Assembly (NCBI RefSeq): GCF_000621725.1
Contig: NZ_JHXM01000011.1
Location: forward strand, 62,001 to 126,000
Length of the DNA: 64,000 bases
DNA from: Xylanibacter brevis ATCC 19188
GTDB taxonomy: Bacteria > Bacteroidota > Bacteroidia > Bacteroidales > Bacteroidaceae
Reading direction: 5' to 3'
In this document: positions 10,555-18,757 of the stretch, piece by piece
Position numbering within the stretch: the first letter of the stretch is position 1
How the letters are laid out: every line of letters starts with the position of its first letter
The notes under the pieces: generated by a model
Told to the model about the DNA's origin: nothing
What the model saw: only the letters and a program-made list of their open reading frames with translations
The model's database searches: none
Made by a program: the position numbers and the translations under genes

Positions 10555-11577
10555 TTATCGTTGAACACGTCCGTTGGCATTGCCGCCTGCCAAAGCCTCT
10601 ACTTCTTCGGCAGAAACCAGATTGAAGTCACCATTAATAGTGTGTTTCAGCGCACTAGCTGCCACTGCAAATTCGAGAGCTTCACCTTGTGTTTCTTTTG
10701 TCAGCAAACCGTGTATCAGGCCACCTGAAAATGAATCGCCACCACCAACGCGGTCGATAATGGGATTAATTTCGTAACGTTTTGACTGATAGAATTCCTT
10801 ACCATCGTAAATCAGCGCTTTCCAACCATTAAACGTTGCAGAGTATGACTCACGCAATGTCGAAACGACATACTTGAATCCGAATTCCTTCATCATCTGC
10901 TTAAAGATGCCTTCATAACCTGCAGCATCCGTTTGTCCGCCTTCGACATCAGCATCTGGTTTGAATCCTAAGCAGAGTTCAGCATCTTCTTCGTTACCAA
11001 TGCATACGTCAACATACTTCATAAGAGGACGCATCACAGAGATAGCCTTTTCACTGGTCCACAACTTCTTACGGAAATTCAGATCGACAGACACCGTCAC
11101 GCCATGACGCTTAGCTGCTTCACAGGCCAAACGGGTAAGTTCTGCTGCCTTATCACTAATAGCAGGTGTGATACCACTCCAATGGAACCACTGTGCACCT
11201 TCCATGATCTCATCAAAATCGAAGTCCTTTGGATCGGCTTCAGCAATTGAAGAATGTGCACGGTCATATATAACCTTTGAAGGACGCATAGATGCTCCTG
11301 TTTCTGCGTAATACAATCCAACGCGATCGCCACCACGTGCAATAAAGCGTGTATCTACGCCATAACGACGCAAAGCGTTTACTGCAATCTGGCCAATCTC
11401 ATGTTTGGGCAGTTTTGACACAAAATATGCCTCATGACCATAATTAGCCACGCTAATAGCTACATTAGCCTCACCGCCACCAGGGATGATACGAAAAGAC
11501 TCACTCTGAATGAAGCGATCGTTACCCTGTGGTGAGAGACGAAGCATAATTTCACCAAGTGTTACAATTTTTGCCAT
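10555..11577 (-). CDS. kdgK: 2-dehydro-3-deoxygluconate kinase (PfkB family)
   Basis: Phosphorylates 2-keto-3-deoxygluconate at C6. It is a ribokinase/PfkB-family protein of 340 residues with the N-terminal GGGEANVAIS substrate motif and the C-terminal GGGDSFSGGL motif containing the catalytic aspartate. Assignment to KDG rather than another sugar rests on the immediately following KDPG aldolase gene. It lies 30 bp downstream of rho, so it may be read partly from the rho promoter; I see no separate TAnnTTTG element in the short gap. Confidence 0.9.
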   Translation of the reverse strand: MAKIVTLGEIMLRLSPQGNDRFIQSESFRIIPGGGEANVAISVANYGHEAYFVSKLPKHEIGQIAVNALRRYGVDTRFIARGGDRVGLYYAETGASMRPSKVIYDRAHSSIAEADPKDFDFDEIMEGAQWFHWSGITPAISDKAAELTRLACEAAKRHGVTVSVDLNFRKKLWTSEKAISVMRPLMKYVDVCIGNEEDAELCLGFKPDADVEGGQTDAAGYEGIFKQMMKEFGFKYVVSTLRESYSATFNGWKALIYDGKEFYQSKRYEINPIIDRVGGGDSFSGGLIHGLLTKETQGEALEFAVAASALKHTINGDFNLVSAEEVEALAGGNANGRVQR

Positions 11578-11607
11578 AATTTTAATTTGTTTTTAATAGT
11601 TTGTTAA

Positions 11608-13497
11608 TTATCCATTCATTGACATAAGGAATTCATCGTTATTCCTACTTTGTACAAGTCTGTCGCGTACAGTATTCATCGCCTCAATAGGATTCATCTC
11701 ACTGATAAACTTACGTATAATCCACATGCGGTTAAGTGTAGTTGTATCCTGCAACAGGTCATCACGGCGTGTTGATGACTGAACAAGATTGACAGCAGGG
11801 AATATACGTTTGTTAGAGAGCATACGATCCAACTGAATTTCCGAGTTACCCGTACCTTTAAACTCTTCAAAAATGACTTCATCCATCTTTGAACCAGTAT
11901 CTACCAACGCAGTTGCAATAATAGTCAGCGAACCGCCATTTTCAATGTTTCGCGCAGCACCAAAGAATCGCTTTGGTTTTTGCAGTGCATTGGCATCCAC
12001 ACCACCGGTAAGTACTTTACCACTTGCGGGAGATACCGTATTGTATGCGCGCGCCAGACGCGTGATAGAGTCAAGGAAGATAACCACATCGTGGCCACAT
12101 TCAACCATACGTTTTGCTTTCTCCAAAACAATACCAGCAATTTTCACATGACGGTCTGCGGGTTCGTCGAATGTAGATGCAATCACTTCAGCATTAACTG
12201 TACGACTCATATCTGTCACCTCCTCAGGACGTTCATCAATGAGCAGCATCATGATATATGCTTCTGGATGATTGGCAGCAATTGCATTAGCGATGTCTTT
12301 CATCAGGATTGTTTTACCAGTCTTAGGCTGTGCCACAATCAATGCACGCTGTCCTTTACCAATTGGAGAGAATAAGTCAACAATTCGAGTTGAAGGATTT
12401 GTTGTAGCCTTTTCACCACACAAGTTAAACTTCTCCTCAGGGAAAAGTGGAGTCAGATGTTCAAAACTAACACGGTCACGAACTTCAGAAGGTATGCGTC
12501 CATTGATCATTTCCACATTAGACATTGCGAAATATTTCTCATTGTCTTGTGGAGGGCGAACGGTGCATTCTACCACATCGCCTGTTTTCAATCCAAAACG
12601 TTTGATCTGCTGTGGCGAAACATAAATATCATCGGGTGATGAAAGGTAATTATAGTCGCTGGAGCGGAGGAATCCATAACCATCCTGCAAGATCTCCAAC
12701 ACACCATTACCTTTGATAATATCTTCAAAGTCGTATTTCTCGATTTGAGGTGCAACGGTTGGTGCTGAAGGGAATGCAGTATCTGGCTGTTGAATCATGG
12801 GGCGATCAAACATATCCAATGTTGGAATGGCAGCTTGATCTTCTATGGGAATATCGACTACTGTAATAAAGTCGGTACCATCGCCTGGGTCACCTGGCCA
12901 AACGTCATCATCCTCAACTTCAAAATCCTCTAACAATCCGTGATGAGACATTTTTTCTTGTAGCTGATTAATCATGCCTTCATCCAACATCTCCGAGGCG
13001 TCTGAATCAATATGCGCTTCCTCAGGAATTTCTGCAATAGATTCCTCAGGAACCACCGTTTCATTTGGCTGTTCTTCTGCGGGCACTGCCACTTCTTCTG
13101 TAGCTTCTTGTATTTCCTCTTTAGCTACTTTTGGCTTGCGACCGCGCTTTTTGGGAGCAGATTTCTCTTCGCTTTGAGTTTCCTCTGCAGCAGGTTGTTC
13201 CTCTGTGAAAAGAGAAGGCGCTTCCGAGGCAGTTTTCTTTCCGCTTTTCAAGTCGTAGTTTTCTCCCTCGTTTCCTTTTACCGTATAAACTTTGTCTGTG
13301 TCTTTCTTGGCAATACGAGTACGTTTTTTCTTCGGAGCCTCATTGGTATTATTTGCGGTATCAATAGCCGCTTTGTCCAGAATGTCATAGATAACCTTTT
13401 CCAGACTATCATCCTGAGAAACTTTTACACCTAGGTTGTTGGCAATTTCCATCAACTGAGGTATATCCATCTTTTGGAGTTCATCTTTTGTATACAT
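11608..13497 (-). CDS. rho: Transcription termination factor Rho with disordered insert
   Basis: A hexameric RNA helicase that ends transcription. Domain order: Rho N-terminal helical domain (1-42), a ~200-residue low-complexity insert rich in Glu, Pro, Ala and Lys (including [10 protein letters not shown] and PKKRGRKPK basic patches), the cold-shock RNA-binding domain ([21 protein letters not shown]) and the RecA-type ATPase with Walker A PKTGKT and Walker [18 protein letters not shown]. coli Rho has 419 residues; the additional ~200 are the insert. Such inserts are known in Bacteroides Rho and reported to drive phase separation. It has its own promoter and a terminator-like hairpin in its leader. 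Confidence 0.97.
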   Translation of the reverse strand: MYTKDELQKMDIPQLMEIANNLGVKVSQDDSLEKVIYDILDKAAIDTANNTNEAPKKKRTRIAKKDTDKVYTVKGNEGENYDLKSGKKTASEAPSLFTEEQPAAEETQSEEKSAPKKRGRKPKVAKEEIQEATEEVAVPAEEQPNETVVPEESIAEIPEEAHIDSDASEMLDEGMINQLQEKMSHHGLLEDFEVEDDDVWPGDPGDGTDFITVVDIPIEDQAAIPTLDMFDRPMIQQPDTAFPSAPTVAPQIEKYDFEDIIKGNGVLEILQDGYGFLRSSDYNYLSSPDDIYVSPQQIKRFGLKTGDVVECTVRPPQDNEKYFAMSNVEMINGRIPSEVRDRVSFEHLTPLFPEEKFNLCGEKATTNPSTRIVDLFSPIGKGQRALIVAQPKTGKTILMKDIANAIAANHPEAYIMMLLIDERPEEVTDMSRTVNAEVIASTFDEPADRHVKIAGIVLEKAKRMVECGHDVVIFLDSITRLARAYNTVSPASGKVLTGGVDANALQKPKRFFGAARNIENGGSLTIIATALVDTGSKMDEVIFEEFKGTGNSEIQLDRMLSNKRIFPAVNLVQSSTRRDDLLQDTTTLNRMWIIRKFISEMNPIEAMNTVRDRLVQSRNNDEFLMSMNG

Positions 13498-13538
13498 AAA
13501 CTAATATACTAATTTCAAAATTTGTTTTGTTTGATTTT

Positions 13539-13563
13539 AAAAAACGCTTCTAGGAAAGAAGCG
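13539..13563 (-). terminator. Terminator-like hairpin in the rho leader
   Basis: On the minus strand CGCTTCT and AGAAGCG form a perfect 7-bp stem around a 5-nt loop (13545-13563), followed at once by six T residues (13539-13544). It lies about 40 nt before the rho start codon and 18 nt after the -7 element at 13581-13588, so it is inside the rho transcript rather than before it. It could attenuate rho, or end read-through from the kinase gene upstream. Confidence 0.6.
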
Positions 13564-13580
13564 CTACTTGAATTTGTTTG

Positions 13581-13588
13581 CAAAGGTA
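13581..13588 (-). promoter_or_regulatory. -7 promoter element of rho
   Basis: TACCTTTG on the minus strand fits the Bacteroidetes primary sigma -7 consensus TAnnTTTG exactly. It implies an rho leader of roughly 80 nt that contains the hairpin at 13539-13563. Confidence 0.7.
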
Positions 13589-13609
13589 CAAAAATTCTTT
13601 GATATAAAC

Positions 13610-13678
13610 AATTGACAATTGAAAAACTGCACCGTATTTACATTAATTAACCATGCGCATGTTTTTCAATCGTCAATT
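13610..13678. repeat. Long inverted repeat between hybrid kinase gene and rho
   Basis: An 18-base arm at 13610-13627 (AATTGACAATTGAAAAAC) pairs with 13661-13678 (GTTTTTCAATCGTCAATT) with a single mismatch, around a 33-base spacer that contains ATGCGCAT. It begins 10 bp past the stop codon of the minus-strand kinase gene, so it could be its terminator, although no clean T tract follows. Confidence 0.65.
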
Positions 13679-13688
13679 ATCAGATATC

Positions 13689-14831
13689 TTATTTTTTTAG
13701 GGGAACGACAACACTAAACGTAGATCCTTCTCCCAATACAGATTCTACCATAACGTCTCCACCAATTTTCGTGGCAAAATCCTTGCAAAGTTGTAGTCCT
13801 AATCCACTACCCTCTTCGCCATCGGTTCCATAGGTCGTTTCACCTTTATGGAATAATGTTTCTATGCGATCAGGGCTTATACCAACACCATGGTCCTTGA
13901 TGCTAATTTTGGCGAATTCACCCTCAGGTTTCATCGAAATCTCAATAGTGCTCTCATCAGGACTGAACTTAATGGCATTAGAAATAAAGTTTCTGACAAT
14001 AGTTTTCAGCATATCGTTATCTGCCAAAACGACGACAGGATCTTTACTACCCGTATAGACCAGTTTAATCTTCTTGGTAAGGGCAATCATATTGTATATT
14101 TCAACGACACCTGGAATGATGTCATTCAAATCCAATTCCTGCTGAACGACATTGAGTCGTCCGGTCTGACTTTTCGTCCATTTCAAAAGATTATCCAGCA
14201 AGTCATGACAATCCTCCGACTCTTTGTTCGCCTTATCCAACAAATCAAATAATTCAGGACCAATAATATCTGGAGTCACAGCCGACATCACTAGGTTCAA
14301 AACCATACGGATTGACGCCATTGGCGAGCGTAAGTCATGAGCAATAACCGAATACATCTTATCGCGGTTCTTGATAGTCGCCTGCAAATCGCTATTTTGC
14401 TTTTGAATAATGCGCTTTGCAGCGACAAGTGCTATTTGGTGCATCACACGAACCAACAGCTCATCCTTGTTGAAGGGTTTCGTCAAGAAATCGTTAGCTC
14501 CCACCTGGAAACCTTTTACCAAGTCACTTGGGTTATTAAGTGCAGTAAGAAATATGATGGGAATATCTTTTGTTTCAGGATCCTTACGCAAAATGATAGC
14601 AGCATCAAAACCACTAATATCTGGCATCATAACATCAAGCAAAATCAAATCTGGCTTCTCTGCCTTCGCTTGCTCAATGGCCATATTTCCGCAGTTTGCA
14701 GTACATACCTGAAACTTCTCATTAGACAGCAGTATCTTCAATAGAAGAACATTGCTGACGACATCGTCAACAATTAAGATTTTATAGTCACTTCTGTTAA
14801 TTTGTGACTCAAATTTACCTTCCTGATCCAT
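13689..14831 (-). CDS. Receiver-histidine kinase hybrid protein
   Basis: 380 residues, cytoplasmic, no signal peptide or membrane helix. Residues 15-135 form a receiver domain with phospho-acceptor Asp in LILLDVMMPD (~65) and Lys in FLTKPF. This is followed by a HisKA domain with HDLRSPMASI (~165) and a HATPase domain with the N box (NFISNAIKF), DHGVGI and GSGLGLQLC motifs. Receiver-first kinases without a sensor domain normally take input from another protein. No partner regulator lies next to it; rho follows downstream on the same strand after a 191-bp gap with its own promoter. Confidence 0.92.
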   Translation of the reverse strand: MDQEGKFESQINRSDYKILIVDDVVSNVLLLKILLSNEKFQVCTANCGNMAIEQAKAEKPDLILLDVMMPDISGFDAAIILRKDPETKDIPIIFLTALNNPSDLVKGFQVGANDFLTKPFNKDELLVRVMHQIALVAAKRIIQKQNSDLQATIKNRDKMYSVIAHDLRSPMASIRMVLNLVMSAVTPDIIGPELFDLLDKANKESEDCHDLLDNLLKWTKSQTGRLNVVQQELDLNDIIPGVVEIYNMIALTKKIKLVYTGSKDPVVVLADNDMLKTIVRNFISNAIKFSPDESTIEISMKPEGEFAKISIKDHGVGISPDRIETLFHKGETTYGTDGEEGSGLGLQLCKDFATKIGGDVMVESVLGEGSTFSVVVPLKK

Positions 14832-14863
14832 CGTTAATAAATTAATGGTGTGGATTTATTTTG

Positions 14864-14894
14864 CAAAAATAAGACAAATAATTGATTTCCGCAA
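14864..14894 (-). promoter_or_regulatory. Promoter of the hybrid kinase gene
   Basis: On the minus strand TTG (14892-14894) and TATTTTTG (14864-14871) are separated by 20 bp, matching the Bacteroidetes -33/-7 consensus. The leader to the ATG at 14831 would be about 28 nt. Confidence 0.65.
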
Positions 14895-14966
14895 ATTTTT
14901 AGACAAGATTTTTAATATGAGCACATTATTTTAGCTAATTTACTATAGTATACAGGAATTTTTAGC

Positions 14967-14974
14967 TAACTTTG
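14967..14974 (+). promoter_or_regulatory. -7 promoter element of ruvC, nearly leaderless
   Basis: TAACTTTG ends only 9 nt before the ATG at 14984. A possible TTG start codon at 14972 lies inside the element itself, which rules it out and fixes the ATG as the start. Confidence 0.7.
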
Positions 14975-14983
14975 CACATTGAA

Positions 14984-15553
14984 ATGGAAAAAATTATACT
15001 TGGAATTGACCCTGGAACAAATATCATGGGATATGGCTTACTTAAAGTCTGCGACGGAAAAGCTCAAATGATTACCATGGGTATCATCGACTTACGCAAG
15101 TTTGGCGATGCATATCTTAAGCTAGGCTATATTTTTGAGAGAGTTACGGGTATCATTGATGCATATCTTCCAGACGAATTGGCTATTGAAGCTCCGTTTT
15201 TTGGAAAAAACGTTCAGTCAATGTTAAAACTTGGCCGAGCGCAAGGTGTTGCCATTGCTGCAGCCATCAAACATGGGGTTCCCATTCATGAATACGCACC
15301 TATGAAGATAAAGATGGCATTGACAGGTAATGGAAATGCATCGAAAGAGCAAGTGGCTGGCATGCTTCAGCGTTTACTTCATATACAACAAGAGGAAATG
15401 AGCAAATTCATGGATGCCACCGACGCCTTGGCAGCCGCCTATTGTCACTATCTTCAAATGCGCTCTCCCATTTCCGATGCACCACACTATAAGGGATGGA
15501 AGGATTTTGTGAATAAAAACCAGGATAAAGTATGGAAAAAGGCAAAACCATAG
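14984..15553 (+). CDS. ruvC: Holliday junction resolvase RuvC
   Basis: A dimeric endonuclease that cuts Holliday junctions in recombination repair. The RNase H-like acidic residues are visible: Asp in [14 protein letters not shown] at the N-terminus, Glu in [13 protein letters not shown], and the C-terminal [12 protein letters not shown]. The chosen ATG gives 189 residues, starting MEKIILGID; the frame is open a few codons further up, but there it runs into the promoter. The last 22 bp overlap the next gene. ruvA and ruvB are not in the window. Confidence 0.95.
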   Translation: MEKIILGIDPGTNIMGYGLLKVCDGKAQMITMGIIDLRKFGDAYLKLGYIFERVTGIIDAYLPDELAIEAPFFGKNVQSMLKLGRAQGVAIAAAIKHGVPIHEYAPMKIKMALTGNGNASKEQVAGMLQRLLHIQQEEMSKFMDATDALAAAYCHYLQMRSPISDAPHYKGWKDFVNKNQDKVWKKAKP

Positions 15554-16845
15554 CGATTGTTGGTTTTAATGCCAGCGGCAAAACCCAATTTGTAGATAAA
15601 CTTCGTCGCCAACTGGCCAGTGATCGGGTTCGGTACATGGCTTTCTGCGATTCATATGGGTTGTTTACGGATCGTGCTTATTATCTTCAGCAACGCTGGA
15701 ACCAACACGACATCGACGAAGAGACGCCTACCGTTGGGGGGATTCTTGAGCAGACTTTCCTTCTTACAGGTGATGACAATCCTGAACGGCGTAATTATCA
15801 ACAGCGTCTCTATAGATTGTTTGCTATGAATGACGAGCTTGACAAGTACGTCATATTACTCTCAAGCGGAGAGTTGCGCAAGTATCAATTGGTGAAACAG
15901 CTACTTTCGCATCCTAGCACTTTAATTCTTGATAATCCTTTCATTGGATTAGATGCCGAGTCCAGAGACTCGTTGCGCAATCTGCTCTATTCACTAGTTA
16001 AAGAAGAGCATCTCACGCTTTACATTCTTCTTACAAAACCAGAAGACATACCTGAATATGTTGACGAGGTTATCTATTCAACACAAAAAGAACTGTTTCA
16101 CTCTAATCCCCAGAGCCTTAGCTATAAAAAGGAAAAGGAACTCTTGAATCTACAAACTCCAATACACACATCTACATCCAACTTAGTTGTCAAGATGAAA
16201 GATGTTGGCATTCGCTATGGAAATCGTCAGATTCTGGAGAACCTAAATTGGGAAATTCATGAGGGGGAATGTTGGTCGCTTTCCGGTTCCAATGGTTCCG
16301 GCAAATCGACTCTGTTGTCACTCATTGCTGCCGACAATCCTCAAGCTTACGCATGCGACATCACACTGTTTGGTAATCAACGAGGATCCGGCGAAACAAT
16401 ATGGGATATCAAACGCCGTATTGGATACGTATCACCAGAAATGCATCGTGCCTACAAACACAATCTCCCCGCACTACAAGTAGTAGCTAGTGGTCTCAAA
16501 GACACCATAGGATTATATGTACGCCCAAATGAAGCAGAGCGCGAACAGTGCATGTGGTGGATGCGTTTATTTGGTATAGAGGAATTAGCCACTCGTTCAT
16601 TTATGATGATGTCGAGCGGAGAACAACGAATGGTTCTTTTGGCGCGTGCATTTGTCAAAGACCCTGAGCTTCTTATTCTCGATGAACCCATGCATGGTTT
16701 GGATTTACACAACCAACAGTTGGTCAAAGACATCATTGAGACGTTTTGCCAGAGGCCTCATAAGTCACTCATCTTTGTGACTCACTATCCAGATGAGCTA
16801 CCTCCTTGCATAGATCATCATCTTACACTTACAAAAATACATTAA
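15532..16845 (+). CDS. Double ATP-binding cassette protein, ModF/PhrA-like
   Basis: 437 residues, two ABC ATPase units, no membrane helices. Unit 1: Walker A GFNASGKT at residues 10-17, signature LSSGE, Walker [13 protein letters not shown]. Unit 2 (from ~222): Walker [10 protein letters not shown], signature MSSGEQ, Walker [13 protein letters not shown] and H-loop THY. Unit 1 begins almost at Walker A, so it lacks the ~30-residue N-terminal beta strands and A-loop of a normal cassette. An in-frame TAA at 15526-15528 prevents an earlier start. No permease gene is nearby. It is likely a soluble ATPase of unknown role, translated with ruvC through a 22-bp overlap. Confidence 0.85.
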   Translation: MEKGKTIAIVGFNASGKTQFVDKLRRQLASDRVRYMAFCDSYGLFTDRAYYLQQRWNQHDIDEETPTVGGILEQTFLLTGDDNPERRNYQQRLYRLFAMNDELDKYVILLSSGELRKYQLVKQLLSHPSTLILDNPFIGLDAESRDSLRNLLYSLVKEEHLTLYILLTKPEDIPEYVDEVIYSTQKELFHSNPQSLSYKKEKELLNLQTPIHTSTSNLVVKMKDVGIRYGNRQILENLNWEIHEGECWSLSGSNGSGKSTLLSLIAADNPQAYACDITLFGNQRGSGETIWDIKRRIGYVSPEMHRAYKHNLPALQVVASGLKDTIGLYVRPNEAEREQCMWWMRLFGIEELATRSFMMMSSGEQRMVLLARAFVKDPELLILDEPMHGLDLHNQQLVKDIIETFCQRPHKSLIFVTHYPDELPPCIDHHLTLTKIH

Positions 16846-16862
16846 TATCCTCAGTTATAATA

Positions 16863-17351
16863 ATGAAAAAGATAATAATAGTTTGTTCGTTGCTTTTCAC
16901 AACTTATATTAGCTCATCTGCGCAAGCGGTCTATGCGGAAGTAAAAAAAATCACGCAAGAACACATAGATAATCCCCGTTCGACACAGATCATTAAAGAC
17001 GTAAACAGATTTGAGCTAGACGCATTAAACTATATGGGTATGAAGATGAAAGAGCTGATGCCAGACGCTCCAGCCTCTGTACTCGATGATCAAGCATACG
17101 CTTTATATCAGTTTATCAATTTATACTGTAAAACATTGGTCGACATTAAGAATCAGCCCAAATCCTATCAGCTTAAAGTTCTTAACCTCTTTATGGATGT
17201 CAGCTATTCTAATCCCTTCTTCAAAGACCCAGAGAAAGAATTAGTTTTGTTATACTTTTCCAATGCCGAGAGTGTAACACGGTTCTCTCTTGACACAGAT
17301 TGGCAACGTGCTTTTGTTGCTGCATCAACAGAACTAAAGAAGCTAAAGTAA
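16863..17351 (+). CDS. Secreted protein of unknown function
   Basis: 162 residues starting MKKIIIVCSLLF with a signal peptide cleaved probably after SSAQA. The mature part is helical and soluble-looking, with no motif I recognise. The ATG at 16863 is chosen because it gives a proper signal peptide 17 bp after the previous stop; the same frame can be opened at 16806, but that lies inside the double-ABC gene. It ends before a gene-free stretch holding the first 22-bp array. Probably exported to the periplasm or the cell surface. Confidence 0.75.
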   Translation: MKKIIIVCSLLFTTYISSSAQAVYAEVKKITQEHIDNPRSTQIIKDVNRFELDALNYMGMKMKELMPDAPASVLDDQAYALYQFINLYCKTLVDIKNQPKSYQLKVLNLFMDVSYSNPFFKDPEKELVLLYFSNAESVTRFSLDTDWQRAFVAASTELKKLK

Positions 17352-17455
17352 GCGAACATAACCAATGTTCTTCGTAGTCAAAGAGCGTACTCCCCTCGCC
17401 CTTTGGCTAGGAGTTTAAGTCGAATCATTTTAGTGAAGCTCTTTTTCAACCTAAT

Positions 17456-17486
17456 AGCGACGCTTTAGTAACTGAAAAGCGCCGCT
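17456..17486 (+). terminator. Possible terminator of the ruvC operon
   Basis: AGCGACGCTTT (17456-17466) pairs with AAGCGCCGCT (17476-17486 region) with one mismatch and is followed by TCTTT. It lies about 100 bp after the secreted-protein gene and 10 bp before the tandem array. Confidence 0.4.
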
Positions 17487-17495
17487 TCTTTAATT

Positions 17496-17737
17496 CACGA
17501 CTTAAGTCAACAGATCTCACGACTTAAGTCAACAGATCTCACGACTTAAGTCAACAGATCTCACGACTTAAGTCAACAGACCTCACGACTTAAGTCAACA
17601 GACCTTTCGACTTAAGTCAACAGGTCACACGACTTAAGTCGAAAGACGCGAAAGTGGCACCATTAAGGCGGAATAGTGGCACTATTAGCAAACAAAAGTG
17701 CCAGTATTCAGAACGAATAGCGGCACTTTAAAACTAT
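17496..17737. repeat. 22-bp phased tandem array A, 11 units
   Basis: Eleven consecutive units in strict 22-bp register. Units 1-7 (17496-17649) carry the perfect palindrome GACTTAAGTC at unit positions 4-13; in units 1-3 it is followed by AACAGATCT, and the later units vary there. Units 8-11 (17650-17737) keep the spacing but replace the core with AGTGGCACC, AGTGGCACT, AGTGCCAGT and AGCGGCACT. Because 22 is not a multiple of three, every frame meets a TAA within the repeats, so the array is not coding. It lies between the 3' ends of convergent genes. No other gene is visible in 17352-17792. Confidence 0.95.
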
Positions 17738-17780
17738 TTCTGTTTTATATTCCATCAACACAGCAAAACGAGTGAGTCAT

Positions 17781-17810
17781 AAAAAAAGGAGCTTAGATTT
17801 TAAGCTCCTT
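17781..17810 (-). terminator. Intrinsic terminator of dapA, overlapping its last codons
   Basis: AAGGAGCTTA (minus strand, from 17810) pairs perfectly with TAAGCTCCTT (to 17786) around a 5-nt loop, followed by T residues to 17781. The stem includes the last codons and the TAA stop (17793-17795), so the coding end doubles as the terminator. Confidence 0.85.
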
Positions 17811-18680
17811 CATTATTTCACTCATACGTTGAAGTGTTGAGATCCTGGTTGGTACCAAAGGCAACCTCAAAACATTTTCAATGAAACCCATCTCGTGTAG
17901 CATTGCCTTAACACCAGCGGGGTTGCCGTCAACAAAGAGCAGCGAGAACAAATCCGTAAATCGATGATGTATCTTTCGTGCAGGATCATACTCACCTTTC
18001 ATTTGCAAACGAATCATCTTAGAGAATTCCTTTGGTAGCGCATTGCCAATAACCGAGATAACGCCCACGGCACCACACGATATCATGGGGAAGGTTAATG
18101 CATCATCACCCGAAATAACATCAAAATCCTTAGGTTTATTCTTGATTATCTCGTCCACCTGCTCCAAGTTGCCGGAGGCTTCCTTAATAGCAACAATATT
18201 CTTACAGTCACGTGCCAATCTAACAGTTGTTTCTGCTTTCAAGTTTACACCCGTACGTCCAGGCACATTATAAAGGACTACTGGAAGTTCTGTGGCAGCA
18301 GCTATGGCTTTAAAATGCTGATAAAGTCCCTCCTGCGAAGGTTTATTATAATATGGGCAAACGCTCAACACGCCATCAACGCCCTTAAAATCACCATTTT
18401 TCAACTCATCAATCACAGCAGCTGTGTTATTACCGCCGCAACCCATCAAAATGGGAACACGAGCCTGCACTCTATCTACAATCAGATTTTTGATTTTTGA
18501 CTTTTCTTCTTGTGTCAGTGTGGGAGTCTCTCCTGTAGTAGCTAGAATACAAAAGAAATCTGCGCCGTTCTCTAATTGATAGTCAACCAATCGCAAAATA
18601 GCGTCGTAATCTACAGAGCCATCTTGTTTAAAAGGGGTTACGAGCGCAATTCCTAGCCCTTTAAAAATATTGTATACCAT
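17793..18680 (-). CDS. dapA: 4-hydroxy-tetrahydrodipicolinate synthase
   Basis: Condenses pyruvate with aspartate semialdehyde, the first committed step to diaminopimelate and lysine. It is a class I aldolase barrel of 295 residues with GIALVTPF at the N-terminus, the TTGETPTL loop, the tyrosine in LYNVPGRTG and the Schiff-base lysine in IVAIKEASGN (~residue 166). It supplies the same pathway as lysC and lysA at the start of the window but lies in a separate single-gene unit with its own promoter and terminator. Confidence 0.96.
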   Translation of the reverse strand: MVYNIFKGLGIALVTPFKQDGSVDYDAILRLVDYQLENGADFFCILATTGETPTLTQEEKSKIKNLIVDRVQARVPILMGCGGNNTAAVIDELKNGDFKGVDGVLSVCPYYNKPSQEGLYQHFKAIAAATELPVVLYNVPGRTGVNLKAETTVRLARDCKNIVAIKEASGNLEQVDEIIKNKPKDFDVISGDDALTFPMISCGAVGVISVIGNALPKEFSKMIRLQMKGEYDPARKIHHRFTDLFSLLFVDGNPAGVKAMLHEMGFIENVLRLPLVPTRISTLQRMSEIMKELKI

Positions 18681-18702
18681 AATAGTCCGTCTAATTTGTC
18701 TG

Positions 18703-18710
18703 CAAAGGTA
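18703..18710 (-). promoter_or_regulatory. -7 promoter element of dapA
   Basis: TACCTTTG on the minus strand, 22 nt before the dapA ATG; an exact TAnnTTTG match. No clear TTG lies 19-21 bp upstream. Confidence 0.6.
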
Positions 18711-18757
18711 CTAATTATTTTTCTATTACTTGCACGATAAACGATTTTTTTACTCGT

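Noticed and set aside
16806..16862. Earlier start of the secreted protein
   Set aside because: It lies inside the double-ABC gene and would bury the signal peptide.
17496..17737. CRISPR array or repeat-protein gene
   Set aside because: There are no unique spacers, only direct abutting 22-bp units. Stops (TAA in CTTAAG) occur in every frame because 22 is not a multiple of three. No cas genes are nearby.
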